NCBI GenBank assembly: GCA_965221215.1
Contig: OZ244872.1
Span: 1,302,001-1,366,000, forward strand
DNA: 64,000 bases
Source: Aldehydirespirator sp965221215
Lineage (GTDB): Bacteria; Actinomycetota; Acidimicrobiia; Acidimicrobiales; Aldehydirespiratoraceae
Direction: 5' to 3'
Made by a program: the position numbers and the translations under genes. Under the pieces are notes generated by a model that searched no databases, was not told the DNA's origin, and worked only from the letters and a program-made list of their open reading frames with translations. Of this stretch, positions 25,077-33,417 are shown piece by piece. The first letter of the stretch is position 1. Each line of letters opens with the position of its first letter.

Positions 25077-26732
25077 TCAGGCCCCGCCGCCGGCGGCGGC
25101 GGCGAGATCGATGGCGTCGAGGTCCACCTTGGCAAACAGCGGCACCGGCTTGGGGACCGCGGTTCCCGGAGCCAGTTCGGGGCGCTCCCAGCGCTCGACC
25201 GGACCGAACAGGCCATCGAGAGCCTGGGTCGAGAACGGCAGGTAGGGGGCCAGGCCGGTGCGCACGCCGGCCATCGCCTCCAGCGCGGTCACCAGCACCG
25301 CCGCGGCCCGGTCGGGGTCGGCGGAGGCCAGCTTCCACGGCTCGTTCGAGTTGAGGTAGACGTTCACCCTTGAGGCCGCCTCCATGGCGCTGCGCAGACC
25401 GGCCCGCAGCTCCACCCGCTCGATGCAGCCGGCCTCCTCGCGCAGGGCGTAGTCGGTGGCCGACAGCAGGGCGGTGTCCGATGAGTGCCGCGGCGGAACC
25501 TCGGGCACCACGCCCCCCAGCGCCGACTGGGCCAGCGACAGCACCCGATTGACGAGGTTGCCCCAAGTGGCGACCAGCTCGTCGTTGATCCGCCGGGCGA
25601 TCTCCTCGATGGAGACCTCGGTGTCGGCGTGCTCGGGCAGGGCCGCGGCGAGGGCGTAGCGCAGCGCGTCGGGCTCGAAGATGCTGAGGCCCGCGCCGAT
25701 GGTGAGGCCGACGCCCCGGCCCGCGGCCATCTTCGCTCCGGAGAAGGTCACATACTGGTTGGCAGGCACGTTGTCGGGCAGGTGCAGGCCGCCGTAGGCC
25801 ATCAGCTGGGCCGGCCAAAGCATGGTGTGGAACGGGATGTTGTCCTTGCCGATGAAGTAGGCGTGATGGGCGTCGTCGTTGTGCCACCAGCGCTTCCAGG
25901 CATCGGGGTCGCCGCGGCGGGCCGCCCATTCCTTGGAGGCCGACAGGTAGCCGATCACCGCGTCGTACCATACGTAGATGCGCTTGCCCTCGCCCAGGTC
26001 GTCGACGGGAAGCCTCACCCCCCAGTCGAGGTCGCGGGTTATGGCCCGGTCCTGCAGCCCCTCGTTGGTCCAGCCGAAGCTGGAGTTGAGAACGTGGGGG
26101 CGCCAGCGCTGGCGGGTCCGCAACCAGGCGTCGACCTGCTCGGTGAAGTCCGAATAGCGGAAATAGAAGTGCTCGGTGGGGCGCAGCTCCGGCACGGCGC
26201 CGCTGATCTTGGACCTCGGCTCGATGAGCTCGGCGGCGTCGAGGGTGGTGCCGCACTGCTCGCACTGATCGCCGCGGGCTGCGCCGTAGCCGCAGCGCGG
26301 GCAGGTCCCCTCGATGTAGCGGTCGGGCAGGAACCGCTCGCCCGCGGGGTCGTAGAACTGCTCGGAGACCCGCTTGTCGATGCAGCCGTTGCGAAGCTGC
26401 ACCAGGAACATGTCCTGGGTCACCTCGGCGTGGTTCGGGGTTCCGGTGGTGGTGTACAGATCCCACGAGATGCCGAGCATCTCCCACTGCCGGCAGAACT
26501 CGGAGTGGTAGCGCTCGACGATCTCGCGGGGAGTGACCCCCTCGGCGTCGGCCCGCACGGTGATGGGCGTGCCGTGCACGTCGGACCCGCTCACCATCAG
26601 CACGTCGTTGCCGGCCAGCCGGTGGTAGCGGGCGTAGATGTCGGCGGGCAGATAGGCCCCGGCGAGGTGGCCGAGGTGGCGGCTCCCGGACGCGTAGGGC
26701 CACGCCACTGCTACCAGTACCGGCACGGACAT
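25077..26732 (-). CDS. metG: methionyl-tRNA synthetase
   Basis: The 551-residue class Ia synthetase charges tRNA-Met. The HIGH motif is HLGH (residues 19-22). A zinc knuckle has cysteines 144, 147, 157 and 160. The KMSKS loop reads KMAAGRG (334-340), lacking the second lysine and both serines. There is no C-terminal tRNA-binding EMAP-like domain. An ATG 12 bases upstream (26744) is an alternative start. A TAATGT hexamer 8 bases before 26732 and the absence of a ribosome site favour the shorter, possibly leaderless form. tatD follows at once. Confidence 0.94.
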   Translation of the reverse strand: MSVPVLVAVAWPYASGSRHLGHLAGAYLPADIYARYHRLAGNDVLMVSGSDVHGTPITVRADAEGVTPREIVERYHSEFCRQWEMLGISWDLYTTTGTPNHAEVTQDMFLVQLRNGCIDKRVSEQFYDPAGERFLPDRYIEGTCPRCGYGAARGDQCEQCGTTLDAAELIEPRSKISGAVPELRPTEHFYFRYSDFTEQVDAWLRTRQRWRPHVLNSSFGWTNEGLQDRAITRDLDWGVRLPVDDLGEGKRIYVWYDAVIGYLSASKEWAARRGDPDAWKRWWHNDDAHHAYFIGKDNIPFHTMLWPAQLMAYGGLHLPDNVPANQYVTFSGAKMAAGRGVGLTIGAGLSIFEPDALRYALAAALPEHADTEVSIEEIARRINDELVATWGNLVNRVLSLAQSALGGVVPEVPPRHSSDTALLSATDYALREEAGCIERVELRAGLRSAMEAASRVNVYLNSNEPWKLASADPDRAAAVLVTALEAMAGVRTGLAPYLPFSTQALDGLFGPVERWERPELAPGTAVPKPVPLFAKVDLDAIDLAAAAGGGA

Positions 26733-26784
26733 AAGGGGCCACATTATCCCCAGAGGCCCAGTTCCTCCCCAGCCGGAGATCCGC

Positions 26785-26824
26785 TACGACGCGACCGGCT
26801 CTCACCTATTTGCGCGCCCTCTTA
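26785..26824 (+). repeat. 3'-end fragment of the dispersed palindromic repeat
   Basis: The stretch CTACGACGCGACCGGCTCTC followed by ACCTATTTGCGCGCCCTCTTAG matches the right half of the copy ending at 57260 (CTCTCACCTATTTGCGCTCGCTCTTAG) almost base for base. It sits between rsmI and metG. Confidence 0.65.
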
Positions 26825-26835
26825 GCGACGCCTCG

Positions 26836-27672
26836 TTATGTCGCTTCGGGGTTGACGACGAGGTTGTAGAGCCGGCGGCGGGACACCCCGTGGGCTGCTG
26901 CGGTCGCGGCCACCGCGTCCTTGCGGCTCGCCCCAGCGGCGACGCGGGACTCGACTGCGGCGGCAAGCTCGTCGTCGGTGGGGCCGGTGGCGGGCTCGTC
27001 GGCGCCCCCGATCACGATCACCGCCTCGCCCCTCACCGGACCGGCGGCCCATTCACACAGCTCGGCCAGGCTCCCCCGCGCCACCTCCTCGTGCAGCTTG
27101 GTGAGCTCTCGGGCCACCGCCGCGGGGCGGTCCGGTCCGCACGCGTAGGCCAGATCCTCGAGGCTGGACCGCAGACGGTGGGGCGACTCGTACAGCACCG
27201 TGGTGCGCTCCTGTTGGGCGATCTGCTCCAAGCGATCGGCCCGGGCCCGGCCCTTGCGGGGCAGGAAGCCCTCGAAGCAGTAGCGGCCGGCAGCCAGACC
27301 GCTGACCGCCAGGGCGGTCACACCGGCGGAGGGGCCGGGGACGACCGTGACGGTGTGGCCCGCCTGCGCCGCCGCGGCCACCAGCCGGCCGCCGGGATCG
27401 GTGAGTGCGGGCATGCCGGCGTCGCTGACCACCGCCACCGTGGCGCCGCCCGCCAGCAGCTCGATCACGTCGGCGACGGCGGCGGCCTCGGTGTGCTCGT
27501 CGACGCGCCGCAGCCGCGCACCGCTCAGTCCGGCATGCTCCAGCAGCCGTCCGGTGCGGCGGGTGTCCTCGCAGCACACCACGTCGGCGCCGGCCAGTGC
27601 CTCGACCGCCCTCGGGCTGAGGTCGCCGAGGTTGCCGATTGGAGTGCCCACCAAGACCAGAGCGCCGCTCAC
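26836..27672 (-). CDS. rsmI: 16S rRNA 2'-O-ribose C1402 methyltransferase
   Basis: The 278-residue SAM-dependent tetrapyrrole-methylase-fold protein has the diagnostic N-terminus LVLVGTPIGNLGDLSPRA. It also shows CCEDTRRTGRLL, VSDAGMPALTDPG (SAM pocket) and FEGFLPRKG, plus a C-terminal helical segment with ASRKDAVAATAAAHGVSRRRLYN. The GTG at 27672 overlaps the stop of the DUF192 gene by 4 bases, so the pair is coupled. It methylates C1402 in the ribosomal P site. Confidence 0.95.
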   Translation of the reverse strand: MSGALVLVGTPIGNLGDLSPRAVEALAGADVVCCEDTRRTGRLLEHAGLSGARLRRVDEHTEAAAVADVIELLAGGATVAVVSDAGMPALTDPGGRLVAAAAQAGHTVTVVPGPSAGVTALAVSGLAAGRYCFEGFLPRKGRARADRLEQIAQQERTTVLYESPHRLRSSLEDLAYACGPDRPAAVARELTKLHEEVARGSLAELCEWAAGPVRGEAVIVIGGADEPATGPTDDELAAAVESRVAAGASRKDAVAATAAAHGVSRRRLYNLVVNPEAT

Positions 27673-27998
27673 CGCCGGATCTCCAGCTCGGCGCCCGGCG
27701 CCACTCCCCAGCGCTGAAAGCTGCCCGCCTCGGCCTCGATCACCGACCGGGCCCGCCACACCATGCATCCGACACGATTGGCCCGCATGGTCGCCACCCG
27801 CAGCACCCTCATCTCGGCGTCGCAGTGGGCCACGTCGATGGAAAAGCGCATGCCGAAGGTGTGCACCGAGCGGGTCCGCTCCAGCAGCAGGGCGCCCTCG
27901 ATCCCGTCGCGCCCCACCAGCCCCCGGCGTCGCTCGCGGCCGGTGGATGCGATCTCCAGCGACGCCACCACCCGGTCTCCGACCATCAGCCAGGCCAC
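27669..27998 (-). CDS. DUF192 family protein
   Basis: The 109-residue protein has the DUF192 pattern: ASTGRERRRGLVGRDGIEGALLL, a HTFGMRFSIDVAHCD core and a C-terminal GSFQRWGVAPGAELEI. The family is a small beta-sandwich of unknown function. The start is taken as GTG at 27998 because family members begin with a short AWL-type strand; an ATG at 27986 is the alternative. It is the first gene of the rsmI pair. Confidence 0.75.
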   Translation of the reverse strand: MAWLMVGDRVVASLEIASTGRERRRGLVGRDGIEGALLLERTRSVHTFGMRFSIDVAHCDAEMRVLRVATMRANRVGCMVWRARSVIEAEAGSFQRWGVAPGAELEIRR

Positions 27999-28085
27999 GG
28001 CCCAGAATCTAGTGTCCGTCCGCCTCGCCGGGGGCCGGTGCCGTGCGGGCGGGTATGTCCAGGTGCGGCGGTAGGGTTCGGCGCC

Positions 28086-28175
28086 ATGTCGAAGCGCACC
28101 AGCAAGCGCAGGGCCAAGGCTCGCCGGTCCAAGGCGAACCACGGTCGCAAGCCCAACGCCGGCCGCAACAGCTAG
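28086..28175 (+). CDS. bL37-type small ribosomal protein
   Basis: This 29-residue, extremely basic protein reads MSKRTSKRRAKARR and then SKANHGRKPNAGRNS. The SKANHG-K/R-PNA ending matches the actinobacterial 50S protein bL37 (about 24 residues, known from mycobacterial ribosome structures), which lies near the peptidyl transferase centre. It stands alone between the divergent DUF192 gene and the YchF gene. It is short enough to be missed by automated calling. The basic composition fits rRNA binding. The identification rests on my recall of the family pattern. Confidence 0.75.
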   Translation: MSKRTSKRRAKARRSKANHGRKPNAGRNS

Positions 28176-28213
28176 CGCGGTCGCCGGCCACATTGGGCCG
28201 GTAGGAGCCCGAG

Positions 28214-29287
28214 ATGGAGCGATTCGGATTCGTTGGGCTGCCCAACTCGGGCAAGACGTCGCTGCACAATGCCCTGGCCGGCGGCGAGGCGGTGGCGGCC
28301 CGGCACGCCTTCTCCACCAAGTCGGCCACCGTCGGCGTGGCCAGGGTTCCCGACGAGCGCCTGCTGCGGCTGGCCGAGATGAGCGAGAGCCGCCGCACCG
28401 TCCATGCGTCGGTGCAGTTCACCGACATCGGCGGGCTGGTGTCGGGCTCGAACCGGGGCGAGGGGCTGGGCAACGCCTTTCTGGGGCACATCCGAGACAC
28501 CGACGCCATCGTCTATGTGCTGCGAGCCTTCGCGGATGCCGACATCGCCAGCGACGACGACCCGCTCAACAGCCTGAGAGTGCTGGAGACGGAGCTGGCC
28601 CTGGCCGATCTCGACAGCGCCGCCCGCCAGTTGGACAAGCTGGCCCGGGCGGCCAAGGGCGATCCGTCGCTGCGGGCCGGGCGCGATCTGCTGGCCCGAG
28701 CCGTCGAGGTTCTTGAGGACGGGGTGCCGCTGTACCGAGCCGGCTTCGACGACAACGTCCGTGCAGACCTGCGTCCGTTCTTTCTGATCACCAACAAGCC
28801 GGTGCTGGCGGTGGTGAACATCGGCGAGGACCAGATCGCCGCCGCCGACGACCTGGCCGAGCCGGTGCGAGCCGAGCTGGGCGCCGCCGAGGTGGTGGCG
28901 CTGTGCGTGCAGCTGGAGGCCGAGGCGGCCCAGCTCGACGAGCGGGAGCGGCCCGAGATGCTGGCCGCCCTGGGCTTGGGCGACGGCGCCCTGGACCGAT
29001 TCCTGGCCGCGGCCTATCACCTGCTCGGGCTCCGCACCTTCCTGACCACCGGAGCCAAGGAGAGCCGGGCCTGGACCTTCCGGGCCGGCGCACCGGCGGT
29101 GGAGTGCGCGGGCGCGGTCCACTCCGACATCCAGCGCGGCTTCATCCGAGCCGACACCATCGCTTGGGAGCGGCTGCTGGAGGCCGGCTCCTGGACTGCG
29201 GCCCGCGACCAGGGTCTGGTGAGATCAGAGGGCAAGGACTACCGCGTGGCCGACGGCGACGTGCTGGAGTTCAGGTTCAACGTGTGA
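28214..29287 (+). CDS. ychF: YchF/OLA1-family GTPase or ATPase
   Basis: The 357-residue Obg-like nucleotidase has a G1 loop GLPNSGKTS (residues 8-16), a G3 region DIGGLVSGSNRGEGLG with the long glycine-rich segment typical of YchF, and the specificity motif VVNIGED, equivalent to the NVxE that gives ATP preference. A helical coiled-coil middle and a C-terminal TGS domain follow (FLTTGAKESRAWTFRAGA onward, with QRGFIRADTI). YchF proteins bind ribosomes and respond to oxidative stress. The ATG at 28214 has AGGAG upstream. It is followed after 71 bp by the second importer operon. Confidence 0.92.
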   Translation: MERFGFVGLPNSGKTSLHNALAGGEAVAARHAFSTKSATVGVARVPDERLLRLAEMSESRRTVHASVQFTDIGGLVSGSNRGEGLGNAFLGHIRDTDAIVYVLRAFADADIASDDDPLNSLRVLETELALADLDSAARQLDKLARAAKGDPSLRAGRDLLARAVEVLEDGVPLYRAGFDDNVRADLRPFFLITNKPVLAVVNIGEDQIAAADDLAEPVRAELGAAEVVALCVQLEAEAAQLDERERPEMLAALGLGDGALDRFLAAAYHLLGLRTFLTTGAKESRAWTFRAGAPAVECAGAVHSDIQRGFIRADTIAWERLLEAGSWTAARDQGLVRSEGKDYRVADGDVLEFRFNV

Positions 29288-29358
29288 TCGCGCATGCTCG
29301 TCGCCGCGGACTAGCATCCGCTGAGCAATTGCCCGAGTCGACCCCTGGAGGAAGGCCA

Positions 29359-30612
29359 ATGATGAAGCGCATGCTCGCGCTGACTGCGATCCTGCTGTCG
29401 TTCGCCCTGCTCGCTGCCGCGTGCGGCGACGATGACGAAGCGGAGACCGCAAGCACCCCCGAACCGGCGCCGGCCGAGCCGGAGCCCGCTGCGGAACCCG
29501 ACCACGAAGACGACGACGGTCACGATCACGAGGACGAGGCCGATCACGAAGACGACGACGGCCACGACCATGAGGATGACGACGGCCACGACCATGAGGA
29601 CGAAGACGGCCACGAGGACGAGGCCGCTGAGCCGGCCATGACCGACATCTCCGTCGGCCTGGTGTTCGACATCGGCGGCCGGGGCGACCAGTCGTTCAAC
29701 GACTCCGCTGCGGCCGGCATCGAGCGGGCCGCGTCCGAGCTGGGCGTCACCTTCACCGAGGCCTCCCCCAACGACGACGGCTCCAACCGCGGCGAGCTGC
29801 TGCAACTCGCCGCCGACGCACACGATGTGGTGGTGGCGGTCGGCTTCCTGTTCGAGGGTGACGCGGCCGCAGTGGGCAGCGAGAACCCCGACACGCTCTT
29901 CGGCGTGGTCGACTCCGCCATGCTCGACTTCTCCGGCGACGCGCCCGTCCCCTACGGCGACAACATCGCCGGCCTGGTGTTCGCCGAGCACGAGGGATCG
30001 TTCCTCGTCGGCGCGGCCGCGGCCCTCAAGTCGCAGACCGGCACCGTCGGCTTCATCGGCGGCGTGGAGAACGTCGGCGGCCTGATCGAGAAGTTCCAGG
30101 CCGGCTACGAGGCGGGCGCACGAGCGGTCAACCCCGACATCGAGGTCATCTCCAGCTACATCACCCAGGCACCCGACTTCGACGGCTTCTTCGCCCCCGA
30201 CCGGGCCAAGGAGATCGCGCTGGCGATGTATGAGAGCGGCGCCGACATCGTCTACCACGCGGCAGGCGGCTCCGGTGGAGGCCTGTTCCTGGCCGCCCAG
30301 GAGCAGAGCGAGGCCACCGGCTCCAAGGTGTGGGCCATCGGCGTGGACTCCGATCAGTACCACACCGCCGACGAGGGCGTGCGCGAGTACATCCTCACCT
30401 CGATGCTCAAGCGGGTCGACGTGTCGATCTTCGAGATGGTCCGCTCCGCGGTGGAGGGCAACGTGCAGGCCGGACCCACCACCTACGACCTGTCGGTGGA
30501 CGGGGTCGGCTACAGCACGTCGGGCGGCTTCGTCGACGACATCGCCGACCAACTCGACGACCTCAAGGCGCAGATCGTGGCCGGCGACATAGTGGTGCCC
30601 ACCGAGCCCTAA
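29359..30612 (+). CDS. BMP-family substrate-binding lipoprotein with His/Asp/Glu-rich N-terminal tract
   Basis: The 417-residue protein has a lipoprotein signal ending LLAAAC (Cys22), a Pro/Glu-rich spacer, and an acidic tract at residues 48-88 with repeated DHEDDDGH units and 11 histidines. A single BMP/PnrA-type binding domain follows from about residue 95, with GLVFDIGGRGDQSFNDSA, AVGFLFEGD, GFIGGVENVGG and AIGVDSDQYH. These are classical nucleoside-binding lipoprotein signatures and more canonical than those of the tandem lipoprotein at 4372. The ATG at 29359 has GGAGGAAGG upstream. The His/Asp tract could bind divalent metal; such tracts are not a normal part of this family. Confidence 0.94.
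   Translation: MMKRMLALTAILLSFALLAAACGDDDEAETASTPEPAPAEPEPAAEPDHEDDDGHDHEDEADHEDDDGHDHEDDDGHDHEDEDGHEDEAAEPAMTDISVGLVFDIGGRGDQSFNDSAAAGIERAASELGVTFTEASPNDDGSNRGELLQLAADAHDVVVAVGFLFEGDAAAVGSENPDTLFGVVDSAMLDFSGDAPVPYGDNIAGLVFAEHEGSFLVGAAAALKSQTGTVGFIGGVENVGGLIEKFQAGYEAGARAVNPDIEVISSYITQAPDFDGFFAPDRAKEIALAMYESGADIVYHAAGGSGGGLFLAAQEQSEATGSKVWAIGVDSDQYHTADEGVREYILTSMLKRVDVSIFEMVRSAVEGNVQAGPTTYDLSVDGVGYSTSGGFVDDIADQLDDLKAQIVAGDIVVPTEP
29500..29622 (+). repeat. imperfect 24-bp coding repeat encoding DHEDDDGH units
   Basis: About five units of 18-24 bp, rich in GAC, GAG and CAC/CAT codons, encode residues 48-88 of the lipoprotein. Codon choice varies between units (GACGACGACGGCCACGACCA versus GACGAAGACGGCCACGAGGA), so the repeat is not freshly expanded. 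Confidence 0.85.
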
Positions 30613-30670
30613 CCCCCACCTCCCCCGCTGCCTCCGAGCGGCTGGGGCCATACCCCCGATACCAGCGAGT

Positions 30671-30700
30671 GACCGGGCCGGGCTAGTCTCCGGCCCGGTC
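30671..30700 (+). terminator. 11-bp perfect hairpin between lipoprotein and ATPase genes
   Basis: GACCGGGCCGG and CCGGCCCGGTC form a perfect 11-bp stem with an 8-base loop. No T-run follows. It lies 59 bases after the lipoprotein stop and just before the ATPase ribosome site. It may protect the 3' end of an abundant lipoprotein transcript or reduce read-through to the membrane components. Confidence 0.6.
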
Positions 30701-30720
30701 GTCGCGTTGAAGGAGACCGT

Positions 30721-32244
30721 GTGGCCCTCGCCATCGAGCTCAACGGCATCACCAAGCGGTTCCCCGGCGTCGTGGCCAACGACGACATCAACCTCGAGGT
30801 GGCCGCGGGCGAGATCCACGCCATCTGCGGCGAGAACGGGGCAGGCAAGTCCACCCTGATGAAGATCCTCTACGGGATGCAGGCTCCCGACGAGGGCACC
30901 ATCAAGATCAACGGCGAGCCGGTCGAACTCCACTCCCCCGCCGAGGCCATCGAGCTCGGCATCGGCATGGTGCATCAGCACTTCATGCTCGCCGACCAGC
31001 TCACCGTGCTCGAGAACGTGATACTCGGCGCCGAGCCGATGCGCTCGCTGGGCCGCATCGACTTCGAGGCCGGCCGCCGCCACCTCGACGAGGTGGGCCG
31101 GGCCTACGGGCTCGGCATCAACTCCGACGACCTGGTCGAGGCTCTCGAAGTGGGCGAGCGCCAGCGGGTCGAGATCATCAAGGTGCTCTACCGCGGGGCC
31201 CGCATCCTGATCCTCGACGAGCCCACCGCGGTGCTGGTGCCCCAGGAGGTGGACGAGCTGTTCCGCAACGTCCGCGAGCTCAAGGCGGCGGGGGCCACCA
31301 TCTTGTTCATCGACCACAAGCTCGACGAGGTGCTCAGCATCGCCGACACCATCACCGTGCTGCGCCAGGGCCGCACCGTCGGCACCGTCAAGCCCGGCGA
31401 CGTGACCGCGGGCGACCTCGCCGAGATGATGATCGGGTCGGAGCTGCCGGTGCCCGACGCCGGGGCCTCCACCGTCACCTCGGAGGTGGCCCTGGAAGTG
31501 TCGGAGTTGACGGTGCGCGACGCCGAGCGCCCGGTGGTCGACCATGTGAGCCTCAAGGTGCGCCGCGGCGAGATCGTCGGCATCGCCGGGGTGGAGGGCA
31601 ACGGGCAGGCCGAGATGGTGAGCGCCATCATGGGCACCCGCACTCCCGACGCGGGCACGCTGGCCATGCTCGGGCGCGACATCACCGGCGCCTCGGTGCG
31701 GGAGCGGCGCCAGATGGGCCTCGGATACGTGCCCCAGGACCGCCACCGCGAGGGGCTGCTGCTCGCCGGCCCGCTCTGGGAGAACACCGCGCTGGGCCAC
31801 CAGACCGAGGCGCCCTACTCGCGTGCCGGCTGGCTGAGCCGTCCGGGCATGCGGGCCCGGGCCGAGCATGTGCAGGCCGACTTCGATGTGCGCACCCCCA
31901 GCATCGACGTGTCGGCCCACGCCCTGTCGGGCGGTAACCAGCAGAAGCTGATCGTGGGCCGCGAGATGGTGACCGAGCCGGCGGTGCTGATCGCCAACCA
32001 TCCCACCCGCGGCATCGACGTCGGCGCGCAGGCCGCGGTGTGGGAGGACATCCGCGCCGCCCGGGCCGACGGCCTGGCCACGCTGTTGATCTCGGCCGAT
32101 CTCGACGAGCTGATCGGGCTCTCCGACACGATCTTCGTGATGCTGCGGGGCTGCCTCGTGGCCCGCCTCGATCCCGGCACGGTCACGCCCCGGGATCTGG
32201 GCGCCTACATGACCGGCGCCGCGGTAGAGGCAGGCACCCAGTGA
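30721..32244 (+). CDS. ABC transporter ATP-binding protein, second BMP/nucleoside importer
   Basis: The 507-residue protein has two ABC domains in one chain. Domain 1 has GENGAGKST (residues 37-45), EVGERQRVEI and LILDEPTAVL, plus a switch histidine in LFIDHKLDEVL. Domain 2 has the degenerate P-loop GVEGNGQAEM and an intact LSGGNQQKL signature. It is similar to the ATPase at 2787 but clearly diverged, so the two importers are not a recent duplication. GTG at 30721 with AGGAG upstream. It is the second gene of a five-gene rightward operon. Confidence 0.94.
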   Translation: MALAIELNGITKRFPGVVANDDINLEVAAGEIHAICGENGAGKSTLMKILYGMQAPDEGTIKINGEPVELHSPAEAIELGIGMVHQHFMLADQLTVLENVILGAEPMRSLGRIDFEAGRRHLDEVGRAYGLGINSDDLVEALEVGERQRVEIIKVLYRGARILILDEPTAVLVPQEVDELFRNVRELKAAGATILFIDHKLDEVLSIADTITVLRQGRTVGTVKPGDVTAGDLAEMMIGSELPVPDAGASTVTSEVALEVSELTVRDAERPVVDHVSLKVRRGEIVGIAGVEGNGQAEMVSAIMGTRTPDAGTLAMLGRDITGASVRERRQMGLGYVPQDRHREGLLLAGPLWENTALGHQTEAPYSRAGWLSRPGMRARAEHVQADFDVRTPSIDVSAHALSGGNQQKLIVGREMVTEPAVLIANHPTRGIDVGAQAAVWEDIRAARADGLATLLISADLDELIGLSDTIFVMLRGCLVARLDPGTVTPRDLGAYMTGAAVEAGTQ

Positions 32245-32286
32245 GCGCGCGGTGAGCCGCGCCCTGGCCCGCCGGGTGACAGCGCC

Positions 32287-33417
32287 GTGAACCGCACGCT
32301 GGTGCGCCGGGTGATGCTGGCCTCGGCCGCGCCGCTGGCCGCGGTGGTGATCGCGGTGGTGCTGTCGTCGATCGTGCTGCTGGTGTCGGGCAGCAATCCG
32401 CTGGCCGCCTACGTCGACATGGTGCAGCACGCCTCCAAGCTCGAGACCGGCGTCGACATCTTCAACCGGGCCACGCCGCTGTACCTGGCCGGAGTGGCCG
32501 CCGCCATCGGCTTCCGCATGAACCTGTTCAACATCGGCGTGGAGGGCCAGTACCTGCTGGCCTTCATCGTGGCCGCCCACGTCGGCGCCCTGGTAGCCCT
32601 GCCCTCGGCGCTGCACATCGCCGTGATCCTGCTGACCGCCATGGCGGTGGGCGGCGCGTTCTCGGGCGCGGCGGGCGTGCTCAAGGTCACCAGGGGCGTG
32701 AACGAGGTGATCTCCACCATCATGCTCAACGCGGTGGCCATCTCGGGGCTGGCCGCCTGGTGGATCGTGGAATGGCAGGCAGGGGGCGAGATCGCGGCCA
32801 CCGGCGGGCGGGTCGGCACCGAACCGATAGACGACAGCGGCCTGATGCCCGACATCAACTCGTGGCTGGAGGTGTTCACCCGAGAGGTCGGCCAGGGCAA
32901 GCGCCTCACCGGGATGCTGGTGGTGGCGGCGGTGGTGGGGGTCGCCTACCACGCCCTGCTCAACCGCACCGTGTTCGGCTACGACCTGCGCTCCAGCGGC
33001 GCCAATCCTTCGGCCTCGCATGTGGGCGGGGTGTCGCCCAAGCGGATGGTGGTGGCCGCCATGACCCTGTCGGGCGTCGTGGCCGGGCTCGTGGGCATGA
33101 CCGAGCTGATGGAGACCGGCTACTACCCGTCCAACCCGATCACGCTGCTCGGCTTCACCGGGATCGCGGTGGCGCTGCTGGGACGCAACCATCCGGTGGG
33201 CGTGGCCCTCGCCGCGCTGATCTTCGCCTTCCTGGACATCTCCTCGGGGATCCTGCAGATCTCGGGAGCGGCGGCCCGCGAGATCGTCGAGATCATGAAG
33301 GGCGTCATCATCCTCACCGCGGTGATCGCCTACGAGGTGGTGCGCCGGGTGCGCGAGCGCGAGGAGGCCACCGCCGCAGCCGAAGCGATGGCGACCGCCC
33401 CCGCGGGTGCGCCGTGA
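32287..33417 (+). CDS. ABC transporter permease, second BMP/nucleoside importer (first permease)
   Basis: The 376-residue polytopic protein has the family stretch GFRMNLFNIGVEGQYLLAFI. Its cytoplasmic loop reads FGYDLRSSGANPSASHVGGV, and several long hydrophobic segments span the chain. The start is GTG at 32287, 42 bp after the ATPase. A charged C-terminal tail (RRVREREEATAAAEAMA) overlaps the next gene by 4 bases. It corresponds to the YufP-type subunit. Confidence 0.92.
   Translation: MNRTLVRRVMLASAAPLAAVVIAVVLSSIVLLVSGSNPLAAYVDMVQHASKLETGVDIFNRATPLYLAGVAAAIGFRMNLFNIGVEGQYLLAFIVAAHVGALVALPSALHIAVILLTAMAVGGAFSGAAGVLKVTRGVNEVISTIMLNAVAISGLAAWWIVEWQAGGEIAATGGRVGTEPIDDSGLMPDINSWLEVFTREVGQGKRLTGMLVVAAVVGVAYHALLNRTVFGYDLRSSGANPSASHVGGVSPKRMVVAAMTLSGVVAGLVGMTELMETGYYPSNPITLLGFTGIAVALLGRNHPVGVALAALIFAFLDISSGILQISGAAAREIVEIMKGVIILTAVIAYEVVRRVREREEATAAAEAMATAPAGAP

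Noticed and set aside
29311..33192. Very long minus-strand open frame (about 1290 codons) opposite the second importer genes
   Set aside because: It runs antisense to the lipoprotein, ATPase and permease genes, which have clear starts, ribosome sites and motifs. It reflects GC-rich codon bias.
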